Positions 18,301-61,951 of a stretch of 64,000 bases of DNA are shown one piece after another. The stretch lies in contig JAJTWR010000359.1 of NCBI GenBank assembly GCA_021613335.1, positions 532,501 through 596,500 of the forward strand. The letters are read 5' to 3'. Made by a program: the position numbers and the translations under genes. The number at the start of each line of letters is the position of its first letter. Positions within the stretch are counted from its first letter, which is position 1. The notes below the pieces were generated by a model that had not been told where the DNA came from, did not search any database, and was given only the letters and a program-made list of their open reading frames with translations. This DNA is from Whitmania pigra. Taxonomy: Eukaryota; Annelida; Clitellata; Hirudinida; Haemopidae.

Positions 18301-18756
18301 TTATTCATTATCAATGTCATCGGCATACATGGACAGCTCAACCTTTTTTAGTTGGTCTGGAATCGCGTTCACCATGATGATGAATAGAAGAGGACTAGGG
18401 ATGATGCCCTGTGGAGTGCCATTTTCTAAGACGACTGGTTTGGAGAGAGCTGATCTAATCATCGCTATAATACTTCTATCCTGAAAGAAATTGTGTATCC
18501 ATTCCAGTGGTTTCTCATTGGCACCCATTTTGGAGAGTTGCTCGACGATCCCTTCTCTACAAACCATGTCGAAGGCTTTTTTCAAGTCCAGAAAGACTCC
18601 AAGAGTCACCCGCTTCTTAGTTGAGGATGCAGCAATATCCACAACCTCGGCTTCTTCTGAAACCAGCTTGGTACTGGTTCAATTTGTTGTCACTCTCCAG
18701 GAACCATCTGAAATGCATCAGCAATCAACCGCTCCAGGAGTTTGCAAAGAGAGATG
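18301..18756 (-). mobile_element. LINE reverse-transcriptase fragment
   Basis: Minus-strand translation gives non-LTR reverse-transcriptase motifs in order: PISLCKLLERLIAD, then after a frameshift NKLNQYQAGFRRSRG, then after another frameshift VTLGVFLDLKKAFDMV (palm motif A), GTPQGIIPSPLLFIIMVNAI (motif B) and SMYADDI (catalytic motif C, YADD). It ends at about 18301 soon after motif C, and on the 5' side it is fused to repeat copy B. Two frameshifts and truncation at both ends show it is dead. Confidence 0.85.
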
Positions 18757-18983
18757 GGCAACATCTCAGATCCTTCCACGTCCCTTCTAGACAGTCCTCC
18801 CCTCAACCACGTCGGTAACCACGTGACGTCACCTCCCCTATCCGTTTATAACAAGAAAACTGAACAGTCGATACTATCACGAAATATGCTTTCTTGGTTC
18901 CCCTTTTAGTTGCTTTAGATTTGTGTGCAAGAACAACAAAAATAACATGATAATAATAATAATAGTACAAATAATATAGAATT
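18757..18983. repeat. Dispersed repeat, copy B (joined to LINE RT)
   Basis: Close match to 1402-1628. Read on the minus strand it lies directly 5' of the LINE PISL motif, where the linker between endonuclease and reverse transcriptase would be expected. It ends on the other side in an AATAATAATAATAGT run. The minus-strand frame has no clear endonuclease similarity, so whether it is native LINE sequence is open. Confidence 0.8.
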
Positions 18984-18994
18984 GGTCCTTGTTT

Positions 18995-19140
18995 GTTTGA
19001 TTTCATTGTCGGGGACTTTATTACAGAGGTTTTCGTCTTTTGATTCCACATGCGCTGATTTTAAAAAGTGACACTCCTTTGTAATTTCTTCGAAAATACA
19101 ATTATTGCCATAATCTTGTTTGCCACTCAACTTAAGAGTA
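18995..19140 (-). other. Possible exon of an unidentified gene (perhaps protease propeptide)
   Basis: The minus strand is open and gives LSGKQDYGNNCIFEEITKEC followed by HFLKSAHVESKDENLC, with three cysteines and balanced composition, behind a possible acceptor (CTCTTAAG). A donor (AATAAA|GTCCCC) is weak. Its place upstream of the metalloprotease on the same strand makes a propeptide exon conceivable, but I recognise no family signature. Confidence 0.2.
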
Positions 19141-20059
19141 TCCTAGTAACGTTGCAAAAAAGACGATGCCTTTACAGTTTTCCTTTGACATGCTGTCATA
19201 TTGCATGTCAAAATATATCACATTGTACATCAACTTATATCATATTGTACATCAAATTATATCATATTGTTCCATCTCACAGATACTTTTTGCCAGTTAA
19301 TTTGTATCAAATTCTATCTCTTCTTTATCCAACCTAAAACAGTCAAATCTTCTGAAAATTGTGATTTTTCTCCAAAAATCTTTTTCAAGTTCTTTTTCAC
19401 TTCAACATACTGCAACTGAGTAGTGAATCGAGGTATTATAGGCCATTTAACTTGGTATATGAATAGGGTATCCTAGAGTGATTCTGGTTTATAAGGTTAC
19501 TACAAAAATTGTTCAACAATATACGAGTTGTTATCATAATCGCCAGCGTGTGTTAGAAAATCAAAACTTCTGAATGCAACGTGCTTGTCAATATCTTGAT
19601 GAGTTCAAATGGTATTCGATATTACTTTTCGAAGTAAGAAAGTGTCGAGAACACGTTTGTTATACTTGTTATACCAACTGCAGTTGTATTTGTAAGTCGT
19701 AATTTTGTTATTTACTTTGAGTTTTATTTTGTCAAGCATTACAACATTCATAGTGAGATTGAATTTCTGATCAAGACAGAAAACTGAAAGTAAATTGACT
19801 TATTTTCAACTTTTGCTGTAAAATTTCAAAATCATAAATTTTTATATTTATAAATACTTTTATAAATCGGCCAAATTCTAGCTAGCCTAACATAGCAAAA
19901 ATAGCTATGTAAATATAATGAAAATCAATTACGAAGAAGGGCAGGTACATTGCTCATAAAATTAAATCCAATTAAAATTTCATACATTTATGAACAAATT
20001 CTATCACTTAGTAAATTGAACAAAAAGTAACTTTTACAACTTTCCATTGTCAATTCAGA
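19141..20059. other. Intergenic upstream of BPI-like gene
   Basis: No gene recognised. At about 19205-19275 the block ATCATATTGTACATCAA recurs about three times imperfectly, a short local tandem repeat. The rest is AT-rich; promoter elements for the gene starting at 20060 cannot be assigned by eye. Confidence 0.4.
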
Positions 20060-21583
20060 ATGAGAATATTGAAATTTATCCTCGCTTTGTCTCTGCTTTG
20101 TGTTATCTTAGGTAAGAACTTTTCTCTTAGAATTTGAGCTCATTAATTTGAACTAAATAATATTTTAGCTGAGTACAGTAATCGATCTCAGCAAATTGAG
20201 TAAGTATGAAGTAAAGTTAATAAATACTACTATCACGACACTTTAACATTTACGAATTTAGTCACATATTAGTTTCGGCCTAATTTACATAAATATAAGA
20301 TGGACCTCAAATAAACAAAATAAAAACATTAAAAAAATTAAACATTAGAATATTTATTTCCAGTTTATTAATAAAAATTTATCATTATGCCAATTTAGTT
20401 AGATTTAGTTGCAAGTTACTTTTATGAGAATCAAGTTTTCTTAATCAGGAGAAGCAGAAAAAGAATTTTTCATAACCCAGATTGGACTGAAATTTATTGC
20501 CGGCGTCCTGTCATTGAATATTTCATCGGAACTTTTGGATGGAAACCTTCAGGCCTTGAAAGTCTACAAGTTGGAATCAGAAGATTTGAGAGTCTTCGTC
20601 TTGAATTTGAAGGTTTAACAAGGAATATTGCTTGAGAAATTGTATTTATTTACCCAAACATTCCATTGATAAATATTGGCAAGTTGTAATATTACTTTTT
20701 TCAGTTTTATTCATGTGTTCTTAAAGTTTTTCTGCAGACACATTCTACTGCAATTAATCTGTGATTCATTATAATTATAATTATATATTATAATCTTTAA
20801 TTATAATAAATAATAATTTTTTTTAAATAAATATAATTTAATATTATAATAATTATAATTATAATATTTAATATATAATAATTATTATTATCATTATTAT
20901 TGTCATTCATGGATTGTAATCCAGATCACAGATATCCAAACGCCAGAGCCTGGCCTTATTACTGCTGGAGAATCGGGTCTGAAGCTGAAGATTCACGATA
21001 TGTCTCTTGAGATGCAGTTCCAATGGAAGGTTAAGAAAGGCAAAAGGGGTCAAATTGTTGACTTTGGAATGTTCTCAACGGTGGTCAATAAACTCAACTT
21101 TGACCTTTTTGGGGAATTTGTCAGAAATGAAGACAATACAACCTTCATTCTTAAATCATGCGAAGCAGAGATTCAAGAATTTAACCCCAAACTTAAAAAT
21201 AAGATACCCGAGCCTCTGTGAGTTTTTCCTTGAAATTCTTATTTTTTCTTTTTATAAAAACTCATTTTACATCATTTTACCAATGCAACCAATGGTGCAC
21301 TTTGTGGTTACATTTTAAAATTAAGCCATTGACACGTTTACTATTTATTATTTATTTTAAATTAATAAACATCGTTTTTAAATAATTAATTTATTTAATT
21401 ACTTAAATTATTAAATAAATAAGATTTAGAAAAGTTATTTTTACGCCTATAAACATTGAATATTTCCTTTGTTTCACCACCAGGAATAGCGTCACGGATA
21501 CACTGAACGGTGACTTCCAAGACAGCATAACCCTTGAAGTAATTAATATTGTCAGTCAGTCTTTAAACACCGTCTTTAGTTAA
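20060..21583 (+). CDS. BPI/LBP-family secreted protein, single-barrel form (202 aa)
   Basis: Four exons (20060-20111, 20449-20612, 20925-21217, 21484-21583) total 609 nt with all junctions in phase, giving 202 residues and a TAA. The start MRILKFILALSLLCVILG is a clean signal peptide. The mature part resembles the N-terminal barrel of BPI/LBP: ITQIGLKF, a GLKLKI strand, WKVKK at the BPI GKWK position, LKSCEAEIQEFNPKLKNKI and the closing helix NSVTDTL. BPI proteins bind lipopolysaccharide or other lipids in innate defence; that role here is inference. It stops after one domain, like short PLUNC proteins, and is somewhat shorter than a usual BPI barrel. Only one cysteine remains in the mature chain: the partner expected just before NSV is leucine, so the conserved disulfide cannot form. 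Part of the gene is duplicated at 3286-3877. Confidence 0.8.
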
Positions 21584-22724
21584 ATATCTTTAAAAAATTA
21601 ATTACGCTGACGAGTGACTCAGTAAATTTTCATTGTTTTACGGATGATCAAATTGTTAAGAATCTGGGCAAACATTTTTTTATAATTTGTCAACAAATCG
21701 GTGGAATCCACAAACAATTAACAGTAGAATTAACTAACATTTGCAAATCTCCTCAACTTATCAGCTAATGACAATAACTCATGATTATCATTGACATTCT
21801 CATGGAATTGTTAAAGATTTTGAACACAAAATGAAACAATCTTCAAAAGAGTTTGGATTTCTTCAAACGATTGCAAACTGGAAATTGTTTCGCCTCCTTT
21901 GGTTTTCTTTGACGTTTAAACAAATTGTTTTTTAATTACGTTATGTTATGTTCGTAATGGCGTCGGTAGCTGGTACAAGTGATTTCCATCGAATTAACAT
22001 TTACATTGAAATGTTTTGTAGCATTAAAATGAACAAAATTTTAAAATTTAATTAAAATGTAATAGTGTTGTGAAGTTGCACGCCGCGTATTTACAAGCTT
22101 TATTTACTACTAATTTATTGCTGTGATTTATTTTTATGGTCTGTCAACAAACTTTTTGTGAGAAAACTCTAAGGTTGGAATCGTGAAATCAAAGGCATAC
22201 TTAAAACGAACATAATGTACAAAATATTTAATAAATTACTCTAATAGAAAAGCAATTTTCATATTTTCAAACGTGGAATATCTTCGGAGGACCTTGTACT
22301 AATAATTCAAATCGACTGCACTGACACTGCAAAAAAGAAGTTAGATCGTTAACATTGGGAACTAAAACTTTACTATTATCTATTATTATATTATTATTTC
22401 TATTTGACGAAAAATGTGGAAATCAAAATTATTTTCAAAGAGAATGGAGGCGCTACAGTTCTGCATAATATATATATTATATTTATTTATTTATGTCATT
22501 AATGTTTCATTAAAAAACATGACGCTATGCATATGGCGCTATGTAAATGAAGATACAACTAAAATATGAACCAAGAAATGAGGCATCAAAATTCTTCAAA
22601 CTTATTCTATTACTATTAATGTTATGATTTTATTATTATTAATATTATGTTTTTATAATTATTATTATTCCATTATTATTAATGTTATAATGTTATTAAT
22701 ATATTTTTATTATTCTAATGTTAT
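21584..22724. other. Intergenic between convergent BPI-like gene and kinase
   Basis: The two genes end toward each other here. I see AT-rich sequence with ATT/TTA runs (about 22380-22400 and 22610-22720) and no coding signal. Confidence 0.5.
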
Positions 22725-27441
<4,717 letters not shown>

Positions 27442-27927
27442 GACCTTCAGTCGCAAACAATTCAATAATATTTAAACAATTCACTAATATTTAAGCTTTC
27501 CTTAATAACTCGGCAATATTTATGCTCGCATGAACCTTAAGACCTTAAACCCAAGAAGTACTCCTCGAAATTGTTCTCAAGTTATAGGATCGTTAAGTAA
27601 GGCGTTGTCCGTGAGAAATAATCACGAAGCTTCTTCTGAGCGCTAACAATGAGGGAGCTCCAATAAATTCTTAGCTTTAAATCGGGCTCGTCTGCACAGA
27701 CACGCATCAAATGACTGGTTTTTAATTCCGTGACTTTTTAGTGACACACATTTTTGAATCATCCACATACTTTTTTTTGTGCTTCCTTCTGTGTGCGATG
27801 CGAACGAGTGACAAAGTCATGATTTAATTTATTTAATATATATATATATATATATACTTACATTCAAATACATTGCGATCAAAACTTGGCGTGAACAACA
27901 ATATAAAAAAAGTCACGCGTGAATGAA

Positions 27928-55626
<27,699 letters not shown>

Positions 55627-57754
55627 GAATATGGCACTTGGACGTCCAGGATTCTGTTGTGGATAATGTTGATAATTACGTTGATTTTTTTAATAAAGTT
55701 GATGTCGGCTATAAAGTCAGCTATGAAGTAATATTGTGGGTTAAAGAAATTATAAGTGAACAAAGTATTGGACCACTTATAAACCGCAATTTCAAATTTG
55801 AACATAATCAACAATATTCAAACATTGAAATCAATTTGACAAATTTGCTTAAATATCGTAAACGAATTGACAGAAATGACATCAATTGCTTAGTTTCCCT
55901 ACATTTATTTAACAAAACTCACCCCTGTTCCTCTCATTGTCAGAATATTTCGATGTCGATCAGTTGGTTGTAAGTACGGATAAAAATTACAAAAGTGTAA
56001 ATATACAAAGCATTAGCTCTTACAAGAAGCATTAAATTGGGAGAAATCTTTCATACGAAGTGAACTTATTTGAGCCGAAGCTATCACAATGTGTACCGTT
56101 GCTAAGGCAACACCGATAACTCCCAGGACGAGTCAGAACTTGATTGAGAGGTGAGAGGATGGGTACTTTAGATGTCAAGGATGCTTATATCGCATTATTC
56201 AATGGAGAATTAGCGGAGAAGAAAAATTAGAGGAGCTGCCACTTTGTGTGGGGATCCACCGCCGGAAATTATATTATCAACTTTATGACATGTATGATAG
56301 AATTGATGTTTAGATATTTCTAGACGTCATTTTCATTTTAAATTTCCAATTATACTATTTACACTAGCATTATAATAAAAGTTTGGTTTTCAAAAATGTG
56401 CCTGAATAAATGGTGGTGGTGTTAGTACGTTAACGTGCTATGAATAACGAGATTATTTGGATGGATCAGGTCAATTTCAGAGGTTCCAGGTTCTATAGCA
56501 ATGTCGAGTTAAAGCGTCGGAGTAGCAGGACCCCTAAAAACGGTTTTAAGTCTCCGCTGAAAGATCTAGCAACACTATAAATGGGTGAGTCTTTCCGATG
56601 ATCATTATCTGAATAAATATTACTGGCTGCACTTAACAATTTCACTTTGGGAGAGGGTGGGTTCCGCCACGATAACATTTCTTCTTGGTTTCAGTGGACT
56701 AACAAACTTTGGACAACACTGTTTTAAGTTAAAACTTTTAACCTATTTGTTGATTTGCTGATTGCTTACGTAAGTGTAAGAAATGCAGCACACAGTTTAA
56801 TCCTGAGGTAATCATCACTCTATTTGCACACCCATTCCATTACAAAATGTTTTGTAATGTGAAGTATCTATTTAGTTACGACTTAAATATCGTTTTAATC
56901 ACTTCATTTAAAATATCTTTGGCAGATCAGGTACGTACCAGATAGAGAATTTTATCGGGTGCCAGATAATTCAGAATAGTTCAACTGACAAATGGATACT
57001 GGGTTTAAAGACCTATGTCTTAGTTGCTAAAAAGGGTTAGTGCTGTGGGTGCGCTTGCTAACCAGATTATGCAGCTGTAGGAGTTAGGAGCGGGAACTTT
57101 CATTTGCTCCATATAGTTCTTGTAACCGTGCATTAGATGGTTAGTGTGTTAGTTATCTTGTTTTCTTGCAAATAAAGTAGTTGTGCTTTCTGTTCTGTGC
57201 AATTCATAACAGTTTTTAATCAAAGAAACCCAGAAAATCTTCATATTTTTATTTTATTAATAAAAAATACTATTCATGAATCCCCTTGATTTTAAGAAAT
57301 AAATACAAGCCATATAAATCATAAGAGAAATTTGTTCACAGTGCAAAACATAAATGCGCAAACGCATCGCATTACGCTTATGTGAAAGTTAAATCTCTAG
57401 TTTCAGTTATTCTCACAACTCACATTTAATTGTAAATAACACTTACAGTTTTTTGGTATTTGCTCATGAATCTGCCTTAAAGTTGAATATGCATCAGGTG
57501 AAAGAGACAAACCTATGCTCTTTGCTTTAATTATGAACCTAATAACCTGGAACTAATTCAAAATCATATCAAAAAATGTTTTGGACATCATATTTTTATG
57601 ACAAAAATATTTGTTTTTAATATAAAATATAAATGGAAATATAATAATAATAATCGCTGAAGACAATAACAACTGATCTTGTATAAAAATCTCGATAATT
57701 CAAAATATACAAAACAATTCTAATTCGGAATGAAACAAGTAATTTGAAAAAAAT
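55627..57754. other. Intergenic between GRB2 3' end and dynein 5' end
   Basis: It should contain the dynein promoter and any upstream non-coding exon. An acceptor-like CAACAG sits just upstream of the first assigned dynein codons, so a further 5' exon may lie here. No other gene is recognised; 55638-55973 is open on the plus strand but has no similarity and poor composition. 56490-56700 may be old transposon sequence. Confidence 0.45.
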
Positions 57755-59291
57755 TCATGCATCTCTGACGTAGCTGTTAGGATATAAGCCTTGTATTATT
57801 ATTCCCTTCCTTGTGACTGAGCCTTTACTCCAATTTTCATCAACTTCTTCAATGAATGTTATAACATCTCCTTGGTATATAGACATCTCAGCATCATTAC
57901 TTGCATTATAATCATATTCAGCAATAACTCTTCTCACTCCTAACTCATTCTGGTTAAAACAAAGTCATGTAAAGATGAGAAATTATAAATCCATATTCCA
58001 TATATAAAATTAAAATGCTGACAATAAGATTATGAACAAGTTACTCCTGAACACATTTTCAAATACTCTAAAGGTAATAAAAGCCACTAAGGAATTCAAT
58101 AAAGTATGCTCCCAATTCCTCAATTTAAAATACAATGCCATCTTACAGAACTGCTCCTTAGAAACACGTCTTCATTGCTGCAAACTGAATGATTCTTGTA
58201 GTATTGAACCAATTTATTGATGCTTTCAAACTTTGGTGAATCATTCCAAAGATAATACATGCTTCTGGCTGATCTTAAAATTCGAAAATGCTGTACTTCT
58301 CTGATCCTGATGGAAAAATAAGAGTTACTAAAACAGATAATAAGAAAAAAAGACTTTACTGACCTAACAGACAACGACATTTCATTGGATGTTGATTGGC
58401 TTGGTCTGACGTAGAAATTTGTTGAGTTATCAGATTTCAGAATTTCACAAATTTGTTCCTTTGATGCATCTTTATACCAACTGTAACAAATACTTGACTT
58501 TAGATGACCGCAAAACTAGTTATTTAATCGACCACTTAAAATATCTACTTAGTCATGTAAAATTAAACATTACCATATCTCAAGACATACATCTAAATAA
58601 GCATCACAAATAAAGTATAGCTAACGATGGGGGTCCAAATATCACATAATTGGCTGGAACCAATCCTAAAGCTCCTTTCAATTCTGCATAATACCATTGT
58701 CTGTCCCCCTCACTGAGAATCTAAATCAGAAATTACACTAAAATAAGTAAAGGACTTATCCACGGATTACATTGCACAATAATTATCAATAATAATTATT
58801 ATGTTAGAACCTTTTAGCATTTATGGGGAGCTGAAGTAATTCTAAATCCATACTTGGATTTTGGAAAGGTTATGAGAAAAATCATAAGATGATTACTGGG
58901 CATGTTTAGAGTAAAACAGATCTAGATTGAAGGATGAGTTGCAATGCTCTATTTAAGGCTTTTGATCAATCAGGAAACTTATGAAGCCATTAAGCATATC
59001 TCCACACCTGACATCACTCTATATACTTATGCCTAGTTATCATCATCCACCAAGCCAATTAATTGTGAGCTATCAATTGAAGAAGTGTGCTCTTCAATCT
59101 TAGCAAGAAAAGATATACCTCAAGGTCTCATAAATCAACATAGTAACAATTTTAGCAACAAAGCTAACATCTTATCAGAAATATTTTCAAAAGCAAAAAC
59201 TGAAATAAACCTTCAAGACATCACCATTACTAAATGATAATTCATCAGAACTTCTTGCTTTATAATCATATTGTGCAACGGCTTCCATCAT
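57755..59291 (-). CDS. GRB2: GRB2/drk/sem-5 adaptor (SH3-SH2-SH3), complete
   Basis: Five exons (59211-59291, 58626-58720, 58364-58480, 58147-58306, 57755-57949) sum to 648 nt with matching phases: 215 aa counting a double Met, 214 from the second, against 217 in human GRB2. N-SH3: MEAVAQYDYKARSSDELSFS, GDRQWYYAELKG, GLVPANYV. The SH2 starts at Trp60 exactly where it does in GRB2, keeps the phosphotyrosine-binding Arg84 (FYVR) and QHF, and keeps Trp118, equivalent to GRB2 Trp121, which imposes pYxN binding. C-SH3: AEYDYNASNDAEMSIYQGDV, ENWSKGS, LYPNSYV. GRB2 links phosphorylated receptors to SOS and Ras. Oddities: FLIRES reads FYVRPS, and the C-SH3 has WS for WW plus a longer loop. Start choice between two adjacent ATGs is open; the second matches MEAIAKYDF of GRB2. 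Confidence 0.95.
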
Positions 59292-60314
59292 TAATCTGGT
59301 TAAAAAATAAAAAGTATCCATATAGTCTTGCTTACGCAATTAAAGTAGTATTTTAAGATACCATACTTGATCAAACTTACCAATAACCAATAACATAAAT
59401 TGCTGATTTTGAATCATCCATAATTCCATTTCTAAATGTGCACTTAGTTCTTAGAGATGTGGTAATAAAATGAACTAAATGAAGACAATGCAATGAAAAC
59501 TAAACTAATAACCACAAAATACGTCGCAGTAAAATAAGACAAAACAATTGCCAATTTGTAGCACTCGGCGGGACTTTTCATTAAAATAAAAGCGTTTGTC
59601 AAAGTGCGTCCACGTTAGTCGACACTAATCACATTATTAGATATGTTTCTCCTTAAATAAAACTAACCAAGTCGAGAGCAGCTGATAACCGATAGGAATG
59701 CAGGTAGCTGTGCTGCATAAACCCTTAGCAGAGCGATATTACTTCCTATTTGAATTAGCCAAAGTATAAATAGAATATTACATTATTAATCATTTATAAT
59801 AAATTTTCCTAAAGGGCAATCGAACGCATTTACATATTATACAGTATTAGTGTCTAAGTCTTATTAAGGTGCTTTGGTCATGTCGTGAAATGTTCCTCCT
59901 TGGCTTGATTTCGGCAGGGACGTACGGAAGGCAAAATAGTGGGGAGCATAAAAGAAAGACTTTCCCAAATCTAAAAAAATATCTAATTAATATTAATAAT
60001 TTGTCGATATTTATTGCTCGCTAACAGAAACTATTACGACTAACTCTTGACTAAAACTTTGATAAAATTTAATAGCGCAAAAGTCATGGTACATTAAAAT
60101 AAGCAATGTCTTCCGAATATAAACATTAAATCTATCTTTTATACAAAAATAAAAAAAACCTTCAATAAAAATCAAAATAAGATTATATTAAATACACATT
60201 GAGCATGTTTGTAGTCGTTAAAATATTGACCATTTTCATTACTTCTGATTGTCAAGTTATTTTTAGAAAAAAAGAGTCTTGAATATTACAAATAGTAATT
60301 CAAACTATTCACAC
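59292..60314. other. Upstream of GRB2; mostly non-coding
   Basis: Likely GRB2 promoter and 5' UTR. 59560-59760 is less AT-rich and could hold an upstream non-coding exon, but no splice pair is obvious. It contains the LINE scrap at 59868-59985. Confidence 0.4.
59868..59985 (+). mobile_element. LINE C-terminal scrap
   Basis: Plus-strand translation GHVVKCSSLA, stop, FRQGRTEGKIVGSIKERLSQ resembles the post-reverse-transcriptase segment of RTE/BovB-like LINEs (GHVxR..., GxVEGxRxxGRPR). It carries a stop and is isolated. Confidence 0.5.
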
Positions 60315-61017
60315 CAGAGGTGCACAACCTCCGACTCGTCACATCAGGCCCTCGACCAGCCGTCAAAGTGGACTGCGACGGCTGACAAGAAAAGTGATAA
60401 AATAAGTTTTTCATTCAATTTTTGTAAGGTTGTGAATGAACACGAAAGAAGCACAGAGACGTACATCTCTAAATTTAAGAAATTCTTTCTCACTGGACAA
60501 GCAAACAGCCTAGTTTACTGATTAGCTCCATGGCGTGACAGCTATGTCGCACCAATCACCTTAGAGGACGTAATGATACCTCTCGACTCACTGGACCTCC
60601 ACAGCCTCCTCCATTTTTGATGTTCGATTATTTTTCATCGTTAAGCAAACTACGAACAGCCTGACATCTCAAAGATTGTTGCAGACATGCAGCCTCAGTC
60701 TTCACGTTGTGTTCTCTCATTAGGTTAAAATTGTCAAGATTTACTGTGCTGCCCATATAGTTCACAACTTTGTCTTTGTTCTTCTGTACATTTTGAATCA
60801 TAATATCAGTTTAATAATAAATTATTATATCATCTTTAATAATAATTTATAATATCTTATTGCTATAATATCTTATCCTTCTAATGTCTTATTATTTGCG
60901 TTGTCTTGATGTTGATGAGGAATTAAATTTGGAATCTATTTTACATGATCTCATTCGCTCGGCCAACGGAGTTTTTCCGAACTCTGTTTTTGGCCAAAAG
61001 AAGGTTGTGCACCACTG
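60315..61017. mobile_element. hAT-type non-autonomous element (MITE-like)
   Basis: The left end CAGAGGTGCACAACCT and the right end (reverse complement CAGTGGTGCACAACCTT) are inverted repeats of the Charlie-like hAT type. The 8-bp flanks ATTCACAC and ATGTACAC match at 6 of 8 positions, a decayed target duplication. Frames within (60279-60521 plus, 60892-61146 minus) show no catalytic motif that I can name, so it seems non-autonomous. Confidence 0.7.
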
Positions 61018-61620
61018 ATGTACACACTGCAACATGTTCAACTTCAAATAGTTTATTAGTAGATCCAGAACTTTCTTGAACTCCCGCCTAATGAATGTCT
61101 CAATTGTAAATGTTGTTTGAGATTCAGCTTTGTCATCCAATCGCAACGGTGAGGACGCTTAAAATCGTCTTCCGTAATTATGTGCAAATTGGATGGAAAC
61201 TGTTTTCCAGCCTGGATTGATTGTGTCCCCTCTGTTTCACTGTAGAGGAATGCCAAAGTCTTAGTGATCGCTTTTATGTTTTCTACTGCACCAATAACAT
61301 TCAGGTCAATTTCTTCAAAATATTCAGTTAACTCTTATTTTGTAAAGTACGTTATTCGTAAACGTAACAGACAAAATAAAGCCAAAACTTATGCTACGTT
61401 TGTATAAGTCGACAGCATTAGATTTAATTACTAAGTCAGATCGCTTTGGATCTTTATCAAAATTTCATTAAGTAGTTCCGCAATAGCTTCTAAGGAGGTG
61501 TTCACACCTTTAAAAGATTCAGCTCTTCATGTAATTTCCAGTCCATATAATAGAATTTAATTTAATACCGATAGAGATGGGCGTCTGCGAACGTTATTTT
61601 ATTTTAAAATATATTTTAAG
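61018..61620. other. No gene recognised
   Basis: AT-rich sequence between two mobile elements. A minus-strand frame (61056-61256) is open, with no known similarity. Confidence 0.4.
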
Positions 61621-61815
61621 AGCGCTTTATAAATGGTTGATCGATTAAGAAGTGCCTTGCCCTCAGGAAGATGAAAATGTGCAGCATTTCCTCATGGAAT
61701 GTCCGGCCCAATCTGCCCTAAGGAGAGAAATCAGACTCAATACAAGTCTATCTGATATGAGTTCCTTGCTTAGCAATCCAGCGAGTGTGGACATCATCTA
61801 CAGATAGATTTGCAA
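61621..61815 (+). mobile_element. LINE ORF2 C-terminal fragment
   Basis: The plus strand reads EDENVQHFLMECPAQSALRR, then EIRLNTSLSDMSSLL, matching the C-terminal H-x4-CP zinc-knuckle region after reverse transcriptase in Jockey/R1-like LINEs, and ends in a stop. It follows the shared block GATCGATTAAGAAGTGCCTT found reversed at 12545-12565. Confidence 0.6.
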
Positions 61816-61951
61816 AAATCGGAGTCAATTACTTTAGTGATTTTTATTTAAACTTTATTTAACTTATTATTATTTCATCCCTATTATTACACTAATACAT
61901 ATTATTAATTTTTAATAACTAACACTAACTAACAAGTCCAAATCATCTATA

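Noticed and set aside
18491..18818. Plus-strand open frames of 99 and 65 residues
   Set aside because: They are antisense shadows of the LINE reverse transcriptase and have no similarity of their own.
20169..20199. Possible 31-nt exon of the BPI-like gene with good AG and GTAAGT borders
   Set aside because: Including it shifts the frame of exon 20449-20612 away from the BPI-like reading and breaks the phase into the next exon; skipping it makes all four exons fit.
55638..55973. 111-residue plus-strand frame upstream of the dynein
   Set aside because: AT-driven composition, no similarity, and no splice or start context; partly antisense to the dynein first exon.
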